A stretch of 64,000 nt of DNA, taken from positions 654,989,717 to 655,053,716 of the forward strand of contig NC_090446.1 in assembly GCF_031143425.1 (NCBI RefSeq). Direction: 5' to 3'. Source of the stretch: Pleurodeles waltl. Taxonomy: Eukaryota; Chordata; Amphibia; Caudata; Salamandridae. The translations under genes were made by a program, and so were the position numbers. Shown one piece after another: positions 43,736-54,331 of this stretch (its first letter is position 1; every line of letters starts with the position of its first letter). The notes under the pieces are model-generated. The model saw only the letters and a list, made by a program, of their open reading frames with translations, was not told the DNA's origin and searched no databases.

Positions 43736-46700
43736 TTGCCCAGCGGGGCTTTGGCAGCCGGGGCCCTCCTGGGCTGTGACTGCGGCAGTGGTCTCCGGAC
43801 CAGTGATGATACTTGAGCCCTCCTGGGCTGTGACTCTGGCGGTGGTCTCCTGACCAGTGACGATACTTGAGCCCTCCTGGGCTGTGACTCTGGCGGTGGT
43901 CTCCGGAACAGTGACGATACTTGAGCCCTCCTGGGCTGTGACTCTGGCGGTGGTCTCCGGAACAGTGACGATACTTGAGCCCTCCTGGGCTGTGACTCTG
44001 GCGGTGGTCTCCTGACCAGTGACGATACTTGAGCCCTCCTGGGCTGTGACTCTGGCGGTGGTCTCCTGACCAGTGACGATACTTGAGCCCTCCTGGGCTG
44101 TGACTCTGGCGGTGGTCTCTGGACCAGTGACGATACTTGAGCCCTCCTGGGCTGTGACTCCGGCAGAGGTCTCCAGACCAGTGACGATACTTGAGCCCTC
44201 CTGGGCTGCGACTCTGGCGGTAGTCTCCTGACCAGTGACGATACTTGAGCCCTCCTGGGCTGCGACTCTGGCGGTGGTCTCCTGACTAGTGACGATACTT
44301 GAGCCCTCCTGGGCTGTGACTCTGGCGGTGGTCTCTGGACCAGTGACGATACTTGGGCCCTCCTGGGCTGTGACTCCGGCGGTGGTCTCCTGATCAGTGA
44401 CGATACTTGAGCCCTCCTGGGCTGTGACTCTGGCGGTGGTCTCCTGACCAGTGACAATACTTGAGCCCTCCTGGGCTGTGACTCTGGTGGTGGTCTCTGG
44501 ACCAGTGACGATACTTGGGCCCTCCTGGGCTGTGACTCCGGCGGTGGTCTCTGGACCAGTGACGACGGTGCTGGCTGTTGTGTCTGGACCGCCGGAAATG
44601 ATGGCGCACTTCTCCGCTGTGACACTCACAACAGGCTGGGCAGACTTCCTCTGGACCTTCCCCACCTTTGTTGGAGTCACAGCTGACTCACCAATCCCCT
44701 TCGAACCCATGTCAGTTGTTGTCCCACCAGGAGTCTTAACACGGTCCCGTCGTCCACTCTCCAATTTTAGAGCCTTTACAGGGGGTGGGCTGCCAGTGCC
44801 TTGGCTCCGGGTCCTACTGCCTGCCCTAGTGGCCGGTGCACTCCACAAGCCTTCAACACGCACCACTGGTACTGGAGGCTTTTTGACTGAGGGGCTACGA
44901 CGGGACTGATGAATTGGAGGGGGGGTGGGGGCAAAAAGGTCAATTTTACAGAGGGATAGTTTCTGACGAACACTGGGATGGGTAGCTGGAGGGGGTCTGG
45001 GAGCGGAGGAAGAGGAGGTGGTTGTCGGAGGTGTCACTTTAGCTGTTTTGGGTGCAGGTGCAGGTACTGGAGGCTGTCGTGAGGTGGATGGATGTTGGGT
45101 GAGTGATTGCCGGCATTTGTGTGCATTGGGAGGGGGCGTCACAGACACACTGGGAGAGGACACAGGGGACGTGTAAATGGCAGTGGAGGTGGTGAGTGCA
45201 GGTGAGAGGCTTGTGGTGCTGGGTGTCCTGGTGCGAATCCTGGTGACTGTAGATGTGGTGCATGCAGGTGTGTGTGTAGACGAGACAGGGAAGGAGGAGG
45301 GAGAAGAGGAGGAGGGGGACACAGTGGAGACAGTGGATGTTGCTGTGTCTGTATGGGTGTGATGCTTGTGTGAGTGCCTGTGGGACGTGTGGTGCCTTTG
45401 TTTGCTTGAGCTACTTTTGGGTGTTGACTTGTGTGCATGCTAGTCTGTAGGTGTGCTTGGGATGGGCTGGGGTACAGGGGATTGGGTCTGGGTGGAGGAA
45501 GTTGGAGGGGGAGGCTAGACACAGGGACAATGGCTGCCATCAGTGCTGAGGCCAGAGATTGCAGGGTTCGCTGAAGGACAGCCTGACCAGAATGAATGCC
45601 CTCCAGGAATGCATTACCGTGTTGCAACTCTCGTTCTACACCCTGGATGGCATTCACAATGGCAGACTGCCCAACAGTGAGTGACCTGTGGAGGTCAATG
45701 GCCTCCTCACTGAGGGCAGCAGGGGTGACTGGGGCAGGGCCTGAGGTGCCTTGGGCGAAGGTGATGCCCACCCTGCTGGGTGAGCGGGCACGGGGCGAAC
45801 GCTGAGGGGCTGCTGGGAGGGCGGTGCTGGTAGGGGAGGTGGCAGCTGTACCTGTTGAAGTGGGGGGCACAGATGGTGCCGCCACCACAGGGGAGCTCCC
45901 ATCGGCAGACGAGTCTGTGTCGCTGGTTGGTGATCGGGTGGCCGACGTGAAGCTCCCCTCGCCCTCCGTCCCACTGGTGCATTCAGAGTCCATGGTGTGG
46001 CCCTCCATGGCCATGTGGCATGCAGCTCCCTCGTGCTCTGGTGCCACTGTACCTCCGCCTGTTGATGCTGATGTACAAAAGGACAGGGAGAGCAGGAAAA
46101 GGGGGGGAGACTGAAGAAAGAGAGTTTTAGTGCACGGCATTCCGCTACCGTTGGCGGACAAGACAGACGCAGCAGCCCCCTGCATTACGCCGTGCTTCTG
46201 CACTCTGCACACGCAATATCTGGGTTATGGCCTACATGGCAATGGTGGACATCTGCGCACATGGATGTCACAGGGGCCACCGCCAGGATCCGGAACATTA
46301 GGGGGGTCATGGTGCGACGGGCACCCCTCCCATGTTGGGAGGCCATCCCCAGCTGAGCCTCCGCCGTCTTCTTGCTGCAGCGGCGAATGTCCTCCCATCT
46401 CTTCCGGCAGTGGGTGCCCCGTCTCTGGTGGGCCCCCAGGGTCCGGACCTCCTTGGCGATGGCACGGCAGATGTCCCTCTTCTGGTGGGCGCTGACCTAC
46501 ATGACATGCACAAGGGAAGAGAAACAGTCATTACCAACTGCACCGTCAATGTGAGTGGCCATGCATTAATGTTCTATGAACTCTGCCCCCTTCCCTCTTC
46601 CACCCAGCCCTCTCCACCCAGGCCTAGCCCATAAAACGTGCTCCCTGTGTACCAACCTGTTGGTCTGGAGGACCGTAGAGTAGCGTGTACTGGGGGAGGA

Positions 46701-46770
46701 CCCCATCCGCAAGTTTCTCCAACTCCTGTGCAGTGAAGGCAGGGGCCCTTTCCCCAGACGCAGCAGCCAT
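43733..46770 (-). pseudogene. Element 3 Myb/SANT-like gene B with repeat-rich C-terminus
   Basis: Exon 1 (46770-46657, 38 codons, donor CAG|GTTGGT) encodes ERAPAFTAQELEKLADGVLP and PQYTLLYGPPDQQ. Exon 2 starts at 46496 with VSAHQKRDICRAIAKEV, followed by HCRKRWEDIRRCSKKTAEAQ and RRTMTPLMFRILAVA, a Myb/SANT-like domain. Downstream, a long frame (from about 46090) holds GGTVAPEHEGAACHMAMEG, a serine/proline/alanine-rich region and helical EEAIDLHRSLTVGQSAIVNA. After about 45.3 kb the plausible coding frame shifts by one register. It continues as a 529-codon frame to 43733 containing the 18-residue repeats. The protein is probably nuclear. The frame shift and uncertain exon 2-3 junction make this copy likely dead. 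It is divergent from the transposase gene. Confidence 0.72.
43755..44575 (-). repeat. 54-bp coding minisatellite, 15 copies
   Basis: The unit is exactly 54 bp (18 codons), so it leaves reading frames undisturbed. In the frame of the Myb-B gene each unit encodes ETTARVTAQEGSSIVTGQ with minor variants. In another frame it encodes an arginine/proline-rich 18-mer. Fifteen units are countable. Confidence 0.93.
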
Positions 46771-47253
46771 CGTTGCTTCCAGACCGAGGTCACAGCAGCA
46801 CTAGCAGTGTAGATCCTCTCCTGTCGAAGGTCATGTATCTAGTGATTGAACAGATAGAAAATGGCGGTGACGTCCGCGGCGGTGACATCCGCGGCGGTGC
46901 GCATTATCACCACCGGCGCACCTCTTCATTGGCTCCTGGGACCCATAGGGTCCAATGTTAACCAATGCAGCATTGCGCCGCAGTCTACGACCGCCTACCG
47001 CGACGGTGTGCAACGCCAGCGCAGTTACCCCACAATCCCATTGTCCCAGTTTAGAGGTCAGGCAGCCACCATTTCAGGGGCCCACATGGCTTCATTTACT
47101 ACTGCGTCACACATAGCTAGGCCTACACTCAACACACATACAGGAAGGGTTTTGTGTCTGGTGTAGTCTCGTGTGTAACTGTGGGTACATACCTGGAGGT
47201 ACAGTGACTGGTTCTTCGCTGTTGTCCTTCATAGGCACCGTCAGCTGGGACAT
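46771..47253. other. Divergent promoter interval of element 3
   Basis: The 480-bp GC-rich gap lies between Myb gene B (leftward) and the transposase (rightward). It has GGCGGTGACGTCCGCGG-type repeats near 46865-46905. It could serve both genes. No defined promoter motif is seen. Confidence 0.45.
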
Positions 47254-48280
47254 GTGAGAAGATGGCGGAATCCTCCGGTGTACCGACCGCTGGTGGACCT
47301 GTTGACAATGGAAGAAAGACATGTCATCGTCACCTACCGGTTTGACCGTGCCACAATCCAGGAACTATGTACCCAGTTGGAGCCAGACCTGATGTTACCA
47401 ATCCGCCATCCGACTGGAATCCCCCCTGACGTGCAGGTGCTGTCAGTGCTCCATTTCCTTGCAAGTGGGTCATTTCAGACTACTGTGGCCATGGCATCAG
47501 GGATGTCCCAGCCTATGTTTTCCAACGTCTTGTCCAGAGTGTTGTCTGCCCTGCTGAAACACGTAAGGAGATACATCATTTTCCCTCAGGTGGAGGATTT
47601 GCCTACAGTCAAAGGTGACTTCTACGCCCTGGGACATATCACCAACGTCATAGGTGCCATTGATGGGACCCATGTAGCTCTGGTCCCCCCCCAACAGGAG
47701 TGAACAGGTATACAGGAACAGGAAGAGTTATCATTCCATGAATGTCCAGATGGTCTGTTTGGCAGACCAGTACATCTCGCAGGTAAATGCTATGTTCCCT
47801 GGCTCAGTGCATGACGCCTACATCCTGCGAAATAGCAGCATCCCTGATATGATGGCTCAACTCCAGAGGCACCGTGTATGGCTATTGGGGGACTCTGGTT
47901 ACCCCAACCTTTCCTGGCTATTGACCCCAGTGAGGAATCCCAGGACCAGGGCAGAGGAACGCTACAATGAGGCCCATGGGTGAACTAGGAGGGTGATCGA
48001 ACGCACCTTCGGCCTCCTGAAGGCCAGGTTCAGGTGCCTCCATATGACAGGTGGATCCCTATTCTACTCACCGAAGAAGGTGTGGTACATCATCATCGCC
48101 TGCTCCATGCTCCATAATTTGGCATTGCGACGCCAGGTGCCTTTTCTGCAGGAGGATGATCCAGACGACGGTGTTGTAGCAGCTGTGGAGTCTGTGGAGC
48201 CTGTGGACAGTGATGAGGATGAAGCTGAGGAAGAAGAAAACGACAACAGGGAGTCAGTCATACAGCAATATTTCCAGTGA
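47254..48280 (+). pseudogene. HARBI1-like transposase of element 3 (frameshift and stop)
   Basis: The coding frame reads RRWRNPPVYRP, VQVLSVLHFLASGSFQTT, then GAIDGTHVAL (first D). After a frame change it reads VYRNRKSYHSMNVQ, FPGSVHDAYIL (second D) and WLLGDSGYPNLSWLLTP. Last is VIERTFGLLKARFRCLH (E) and an acidic tail ending IQQYFQ. The frame breaks in an eight-C run at 47685-47692, consistent with one extra C. A TGA at 47981-47983 stands where the family has arginine, consistent with CGA to TGA decay. It begins with no in-frame ATG at 47254 (GTG), so an upstream exon or start is likely. It is distinct from the Harbinger-1 transposase in sequence and appears single-exon over the core. Confidence 0.9.
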
Positions 48281-48761
48281 CACACAGGTGAGAACATTTT
48301 ATTTTTTAACATTACATTAACTTTCACACGTCTACCTCTATCCTGTTCCTCGATTTCAATCACTATTTGTTAACTGAGTTGTACCCTTCCATTACGGTTT
48401 CACAGGTGTGGTAACCTACGTGTCAACTGCTTGCATCCTTCAAGGGCTTGTGATGTGTGACATAGGTATGTTAGACTTACAATTGTACAGCCATTATGAC
48501 ACTGTGATTGATAATACAAATTACCAAATCATAGACTGACTCCAGATTGTTTTGTGTTTCAAGGGTGTTTATTTAAGTGCTCAAAAAATGAAGGGGGGTT
48601 GTAAAATGGTGATGGGGGATGGTGGAGGAATGTCCATGGCAGAGTCCAGTCTATTAGTCTCACAGGTGCACTGCCCATTTGGGCATAGGAAGTGGAGCTG
48701 GTGCAGTTCAAGTATGGACAGGGTAACAAAGTGGGACAGTGGGAGGACAATCAGGGTGGTC
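48281..48761. other. Convergent 3' region of element 3
   Basis: The 480-bp gap between the transposase stop and the end of Myb gene A holds the 3' untranslated parts of both. Nothing else is recognised. Confidence 0.5.
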
Positions 48762-50282
48762 TCATTTCCTGGCGGGGGTCTTGCCATCTTGCTCTGTCCT
48801 GTTCCTGGATCTCAGGGACCGCTTGCGTGGTGGTTGTCCATCTGCAGGGGGTGGGGTGCTGGTGTGGTGGTCCTGTGGTGGGGCGTCCTGTCCACTAGCA
48901 CTGGCAGAGGTGGTGGACAGTTCATCGTCGTGGCTAGTGTCAGGGGCCCCTTGGAGTGCCACTGTGTCCCTCAAGGTCTGCTGTATGTCCTTCAGCACCC
49001 CTACGATGGTGCCCAGGGCAGAGCCGATGGTCCTGAGCTCCTCCCTGAACCCCAAATAGTGTTCCTCCTGCAGGCGCAGGGTCTCCTGCAACTTGTCCAG
49101 GACCGTCGCCATTGTCTCCTGGGAGTGGTGGTATGCTCCCATGATGGAGGAGAGGGCCTCGTGGAGAGTTGGTTCCCTTGGCCTGTCCTCCCTCTGTCGC
49201 ATAGCAGCCCTCCCAGTTCCCCTATGTTCCTGTGCCTCCGTCCCCTGGACCGTATGCCCACTACCACTGCCCCCAGGTCCCTGTTGTTGTTGGGGTGGTG
49301 GGTTACCCTGGGTGCCCTGTAGTGGTGGACACACAGCTGATTGACCTGTACTGGGTACGGAGGTTTGGGCCCGCTGCGTGGGTGCTGTGCTGGTGTTACC
49401 AGAGGGTGGAAGGTCGGTGTTGGGCTGTGCCTGTGCAAGGGGAACCGACTGTCCTGAGGCCCACGATGGTCTGGGCTGGTCATCTAGATCCAGTAGGGCA
49501 GAGCTGCTCTCGTCACTGTGGGCCTCTTCTGGGGTGGAGTGGTGTTGTCTGGACCCTCTGGTGTAGTGACGGTCCTTCGGGTTCCTGCAGGGGCATAAGA
49601 GCATGAATATTGCATGTGTGTGTGTAATGGTGTGCAATGGGTGGGTGTGCGTGAACCCCAGTGCAAGCATTCCTGAGTGGGGGCTTGTGTGATGATGGTT
49701 GGGGGGGTGTTATGGGTATGTGCAGTGAGCATGCTTTAGTGAAGGGTGACCATGCTTAGTTGTGTCATGCAGGGCTTGGTGTTGGGATGGGTGGTTTGTG
49801 TTATTAGTACATTAGTGAGGATTTGGGGTGATAGGGGAGGGTGTGAGGGTGGGGGTGTGCAATAGCATGCAGGTAGGGTGGGGGATATAATAGTTAAGAT
49901 TTGACTTACCAGTGTCCCATCCTCCACCGACTCCTCCGAGGCCCTCAAGATGCAAGATGGTCAAGACTTGCTCCTCCCATGTTGTTAGTTGTGGGGGAGG
50001 ACGTGGGGGTCCGCCGCCAGTCCGCTGCACCGCGATGTTGTGCGTGGAGACCGTGGAATGCATCTTCCCCCATAGGTCGTTCCACCTCTTCCTGATGTCC
50101 TCCCTATTTCTTGGGTGCTGTCCCACGGCGTTCACCCTGTCCACTATTCTGCGCCATAACTCCATCCTCCTGGCTATTGATGTGTGCTGTACCTGTGAGC
50201 CAAATAGCTGTGGCTCTACGATTTCCTCCACCATGACCCGGAGCTCCTCCTCAGAGAAGCGGGGGTGTCTTTGGCGTGCCAT
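48762..50282 (-). pseudogene. Element 3 Myb/SANT-like gene A
   Basis: Exon 1 (50282-49910) begins MARQRHPRFSEEELRVMVEEI and contains RRMELWRRIVDRVNAVG, then NREDIRKRWNDLWGKMHS, then RTGGGPP. This is the same trihelix-like Myb arrangement as in Harbinger-1, including the TGGG turn. The donor is CTG|GTAAGTC. Exon 2, from an acceptor near 49585 down to 48762, is proline/glutamine-rich. It then has a helical region (LHEALSSIMGAYHHSQETM, then LDKLQETLRLQEEHYLGF) and a basic end (PPRKRSLRSRNRT). With the obvious splice sites the two exons total 1,196 nt, so the long exon-2 frame is out of register by one. A one-base lesion or another splice site is required. The gene is convergent with the transposase. 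Confidence 0.75.
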
Positions 50283-50868
50283 GGGGTGGTGTGGGTGAGG
50301 TGTGGGGTGGTGTATGTGTTGATGAGTATGGTGAGTGTAGTGGTGTGTGGTGTTTTGTGCATGAATGTTGTTTGGGTGATGGTGTTGTGTGCCTCTGTGT
50401 GGCGGGGTTGTCTATTGCTGTAGGCTCTGTCTGTCGCCTTCGTCTTCAGTTTTTGGTCACAGGGGTTTGTGGGTGATGTGGGTGTGTGTTTTATATTGTA
50501 TTGGGTGTGTGGGAGTGGTGTTTGTATGTGTATCAGGTGTGTGTATTTGTAATTGTCCAATGTGGCGGTGTTTTGTAGTTGTGTGTGTATTTTGAGCGCG
50601 GCGGTGTGTACCACCAATGGAATACCGCGTGGATTCGTGGGTCGTAATAGCATGGGTGTGTTTCTGTTGGCGTGGAGGTGGAGGATTTGTTTCCACATGA
50701 TTATCGCTGACCTTTGGTGTGGCGGTGTTGTGTGGGTGTCTGAATTTCGCCGGATTCCGAGATGTGTGTCAAAATAGCTGTGGCGGTCTACCGCGGCCGC
50801 GGCAGTGTATTGGCGGTCTTCTGCACGGCGGTAAGCGCCTTTTACCGCCCATGTTGTAATGACCCCCC
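50283..50868. other. Right subterminal region of element 3
   Basis: A TGTG-rich then GCGG/CCGC-rich region leads into the terminal inverted repeat. The small frames within are low-complexity. No gene is supported. Confidence 0.6.
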
Positions 50869-50869
50869 T

Positions 50870-51100
50870 GATCTCAAGAGTGCCCATAATTTGGTCCGTA
50901 TAAGAGATGGGGGTCAGTGGAAGAGAGCATTCGCTGTTAAGTATGGTCACCTCAAGTACCTGGTAATGTCATTTGAGCTCTGCAACACCACTGCTGTTTT
51001 TAAACAGTGTATTTGTTCGATGAAAGACATTTTGAATACTTCTGTAATAATGTAGCCCAGTTATATCCTAGTATTTCCCACAAAACTGGGTCTCATGCTT
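50870..51100 (+). pseudogene. Ty3/gypsy pol fragment, right part (RT palm)
   Basis: DLKSAHNLVRIRDGGQWKRAF, then HLKYLVMSFELCNTTAVF, then a degenerate ILNTSVIM...YILVF where YLDDILVFS is expected. This continues the reverse transcriptase interrupted at 40654. Further gypsy homology cannot be followed. Stops and loss of the catalytic box show an old copy. Confidence 0.85.
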
Positions 51101-51970
51101 TTGAATCTCTCTTGCCCATCATACACAATCTCACTGACGTGGAGGATCAAGAATGTGAAAATGAAACGTTGGTTTGGACCAGATTAGGGTGCCTGAAACA
51201 TCTAGATTGGTTGTGTTGTGAAATAAGATGGCCAAAATGGTTGCTCTCAAATACTGCTACCACATGTGGACTTTGTATGTCATAGTATTACCCGTCAGTC
51301 TAGATACTATGATACATGCTGCAGTTAGTTTGCCCCTTCTAATGCCCAACATATGCCGTTTGTCAAGAATACAGTGTTGGAAAAGTTTTCAAAACAATCC
51401 CAGCTACGTTCCAGGTTCCATGGAGATCATTTGTACAAATCTAAATAGATTTCCTTAATATTATTTTCTGCTGCGCATATATCTGTGACCTGGTATTGGT
51501 TTATATTTTCTTCTAGATGGGTGTAAGTTTATCCCTGTGCTTGTACGGATGCTATTGCTATAGTTAAGGAAACTACTACAAGACTGGGTTCCATTGTTCA
51601 GAATTCCCTCAAGATCAAAAGTGGCAAAGGATCTCATTTAGTTTTTTCTGTATGCTGGGAACTCGGCCACGTTTTAGGGATTCAGTGAAATTGATAGTAC
51701 GCATAGCACCCGGAGTCTTAATGAATGGGGGAGAGATTTAATGATACCTTTACAAAAAGATGTCTAAAATATAAAGATCCAGAATTATTTGGCCATGTGC
51801 ACTACCATAAACACTGCCTGGAAATTTGAAAAACTAAACTGACCCCTTTCAAAATCATTATGGAAAGATCAATGATTCTTCCTACCACCTCTCCGCCCTC
51901 CAATGTCCCCAGCCTGTCTTAATTTTTACCTATCTGACAATGTGGATTCATAATACTGCAAATAACTTAC
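51101..51970. other. No gene recognised
   Basis: The sequence after the gypsy RT fragment may be more degraded retrotransposon, but no connection, RNase H or integrase motif could be read. Confidence 0.4.
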
Positions 51971-52273
51971 TCAGGCCCATATTTATACTCTGTTTGCGCC
52001 AGATTAGCGTAATTTTATTAACGCAAATCCAGCACAAACCTAACTCCATATTTAGATTTTGATGCTAGACATGTCTAGCGTAAAAAATATGGAGTTTGCG
52101 TCATTTTAAGGATGCGTGAAACCGCCTTGCGTCAATGAGATGCAAGGGAGGCGTTCCCGTCCAAAAAACGACTCAAACACTTTAGCGGCTTATTTATCCA
52201 ACAGGGCAAAAATTACGCATGGGTGGGAGGCGGACCCGAAAAATGTCACAAAGCCTCGTTTGCATCAAATTCT

Positions 52274-52297
52274 AACGCCTGGGTCAGGGCAGGCGTT
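52274..52297 (+). promoter_or_regulatory. Conserved subterminal quasi-palindrome upstream of the transposase (copy 2)
   Basis: AACGCCTG and CAGGCGTT arms flank GGTCAGGG, 71 bp upstream of the transposase ATG at 52368. It matches the Harbinger-1 site at 37794-37817 except for one base, which here completes the palindrome. Confidence 0.5.
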
Positions 52298-52367
52298 AAA
52301 ATGAGGCAATTACACCACTACTTATGGAAAACACACACAAGCAACATCATTGCTCAATAAGGATAAC

Positions 52368-54131
52368 ATGGAGGTGCTACTGATGCAGCATGCCAGACGA
52401 CGCAGACCACAAGACCCAAAGCAGCAGCCACCACCACCCCAACGTGGCCCCCAAAGGCAATGCAGAAGGTAGGAGAGGCAGGACGGACGATATGGCAATG
52501 GCCTTCTTGTCGGTAAGTCCATAAACCTAGCAAAATACACACAGCACTGCAACCCTGTAGGGCACACAATACATACACCACTACATTGACATGTAGGCAG
52601 GAAGACACTGAGGTGTTACACAGGTAGTTATGTTGTACACCCTGACACAATGGGATACACACCTATGGACAAATGACGGCTGTGAACAACAATAGATGCC
52701 ACACTAGAGCTACAAGGGATCAATGTCAAAGCACACAGTGACAATGACATAGCCTGCACCTGAAGTACAACTTGTAAGATGAACCATTTACTATTACATT
52801 ATACCACATAGTCAATCCCACACCCTCCCAAGAATAAGTACTGTGGAAGGGGTGTGCAATGTGTGTTGCTGCAGGTCAAACACCATGAGACACATAGCTT
52901 GATGAAGCTGACTCACACGTAGGTGACACAGAAATACTAGGGCAGTCCCAATATCATACATCACTCCTGGTGTGCCGTTGCCAGGTAGCAATAAGGAAGT
53001 GGACTGTGCTATGAACTTATATTGATGTGCCACCACTGCAAACTGCACACTGCGGCACACACTGAAAGACCCAATTGTCCATCAAAATAACAGATGTACA
53101 GGGAGATGACCCTTTCGTGCACAGATACATCCACCTCCACAAGGCAGTTAGCCAGGTTATCTGGAGCAAGTTGGGTAGTGTAGGTACACGTTTGCACACA
53201 AACCACTGGCAGAGGGAACTACAAAGGTCTGAATAGAACCAAGTCACACATGGCACAATTGTGCATTGTCAATACTGAACACCTCAGTGCTGCCAACTTA
53301 GGGAGATGTGTTGTGCATTGTCACCAAGCCTAATCAAAGATCCTCACTTTTGGATTTCATCTGCAATGACATATGTCTAAGTGGATGGGATGTCCAGGCC
53401 ATGTAGTGCAACCATGTTACCACCACATCTGAATCTATTTTGTGTGTGGAAGTATCTTGTCCCCTCCAGTGAAAGCACACTAAAACATGTTGCTCACTAC
53501 ACAAAGCATGGTACATACATACTGATCAGCAGTTTGGAAACAAAATCATAGATACCAGGTCAATGAGTCAAACACAAGGTGTCAAGTCAAACAACCCACT
53601 GCAGAAAAAACTCACAGAAGCCCAGGATCTCACAGAATGCCACAAACACATATAAGTCACAGACAACACAAGATATCAACTGTCATGCTACATGACATTC
53701 CTGGTGCAAGCACTAACAAAATACTTACTCCTATTTTCTTTTTCAGCTGATCAGGGTTACGGGATCCAGCCATGGATCATGACCCCATTCCCCAACCCAA
53801 GCACAGCAGCAGAGCATGCCTATAATGAGGCACATCGGAGGACACACACCACTGCACAACGGACCTTTGGCATCCTGAAGTCCAGGTTCAGGTGCCTGGA
53901 CATCACAGGAGGCAGCCTCCTATATGCCCCAGAAATGTCTGCAAGATCATATTGACTTGTGCCCTCCTGCACAAAATTTGTGTGAGGAGGAACATCCCCC
54001 TATATGAACCCGAACAAGAACTGCCTGAGGAAGAGGAGGATGGTGCCAGGGAAAATGAGGAGGAACATCCTAACACAGCTGGAGGAATGCGTCGCAGACA
54101 ACAGATCGTACAAACATTTTTTCACCAATAG
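52368..54131 (+). pseudogene. Harbinger-2 transposase remnant with large internal deletion
   Basis: Exon 1 (52368-52512, 145 nt) starts MEVLLMQHARRRRP and jumps from the RRRQER-like region to DGRYGNGLLV before the donor CG|GTAAGT. Compared with Harbinger-1 this removes roughly residues 38-230, including both catalytic aspartates, but keeps intron phase 1. A TAG sits at the junction region. Exon 2 (53747-54131; acceptor TTTTTCAG) reads ADQGYGIQPWIMTP, then RTFGILKSRFRCLDITGG. It loses one base near 53935 (after APEM) and continues in another frame to ...RRRQQIVQTFF. The intron is 1,234 bp against 633 bp in Harbinger-1. The product would be inactive. Confidence 0.9.
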
Positions 54132-54331
54132 TCACTCTAAGCATATCAAAGAAAATGAACAGTGGCTGTGTATACGTGGTGCGCACTTCCAAAGTATCAG
54201 CTGAGTATTTTGCAAAGAATCAATATTAGAGTGTCCTTAATAATAGTCCAAGGAGTGCCACAGTGGTTAGACACCCAGCCACAGGGTGTGGGTAACTGTA
54301 AACCTCCACTGGTTAACAGTTATTTAAACGA

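Larger units (their letters stand above)
40655..50868. mobile_element. Element 3: ~10.2 kb Harbinger element inserted in a gypsy RT gene
   Basis: The left end is TGGTGGTCATTAC and the right end GTAATGACCCCCC, an inverted pair. GGCGG/CCGCC-rich subterminal DNA lies at both ends. The reverse-transcriptase frame stops at the left end and resumes at DLKSAHNL immediately after the right end, which fixes the insertion. No perfect target duplication is visible; the flanking triplets are TTA and TGA. It contains a Myb/SANT-like gene B (-), a HARBI1-like transposase (+), a Myb/SANT-like gene A (-) and four tandem arrays (41.5-44.6 kb). All three genes have lesions. Confidence 0.85.

Noticed and set aside
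43630..44625. 331-codon arginine/proline-rich minus-strand frame
   Set aside because: It is the second open frame of the 54-bp repeat. The other frame continues into non-repetitive sequence of Myb gene B and is the better coding candidate.
46243..46770. Host Myb-related transcription factor gene
   Set aside because: The SANT-type protein is within element 3 next to its transposase, has a frame lesion downstream and is best explained as a transposon gene.
47254..48280. Host HARBI1 gene
   Set aside because: The locus lies inside an element with matching inverted ends and accessory transposon genes, and it has a frameshift and a stop, unlike a conserved domesticated host gene.
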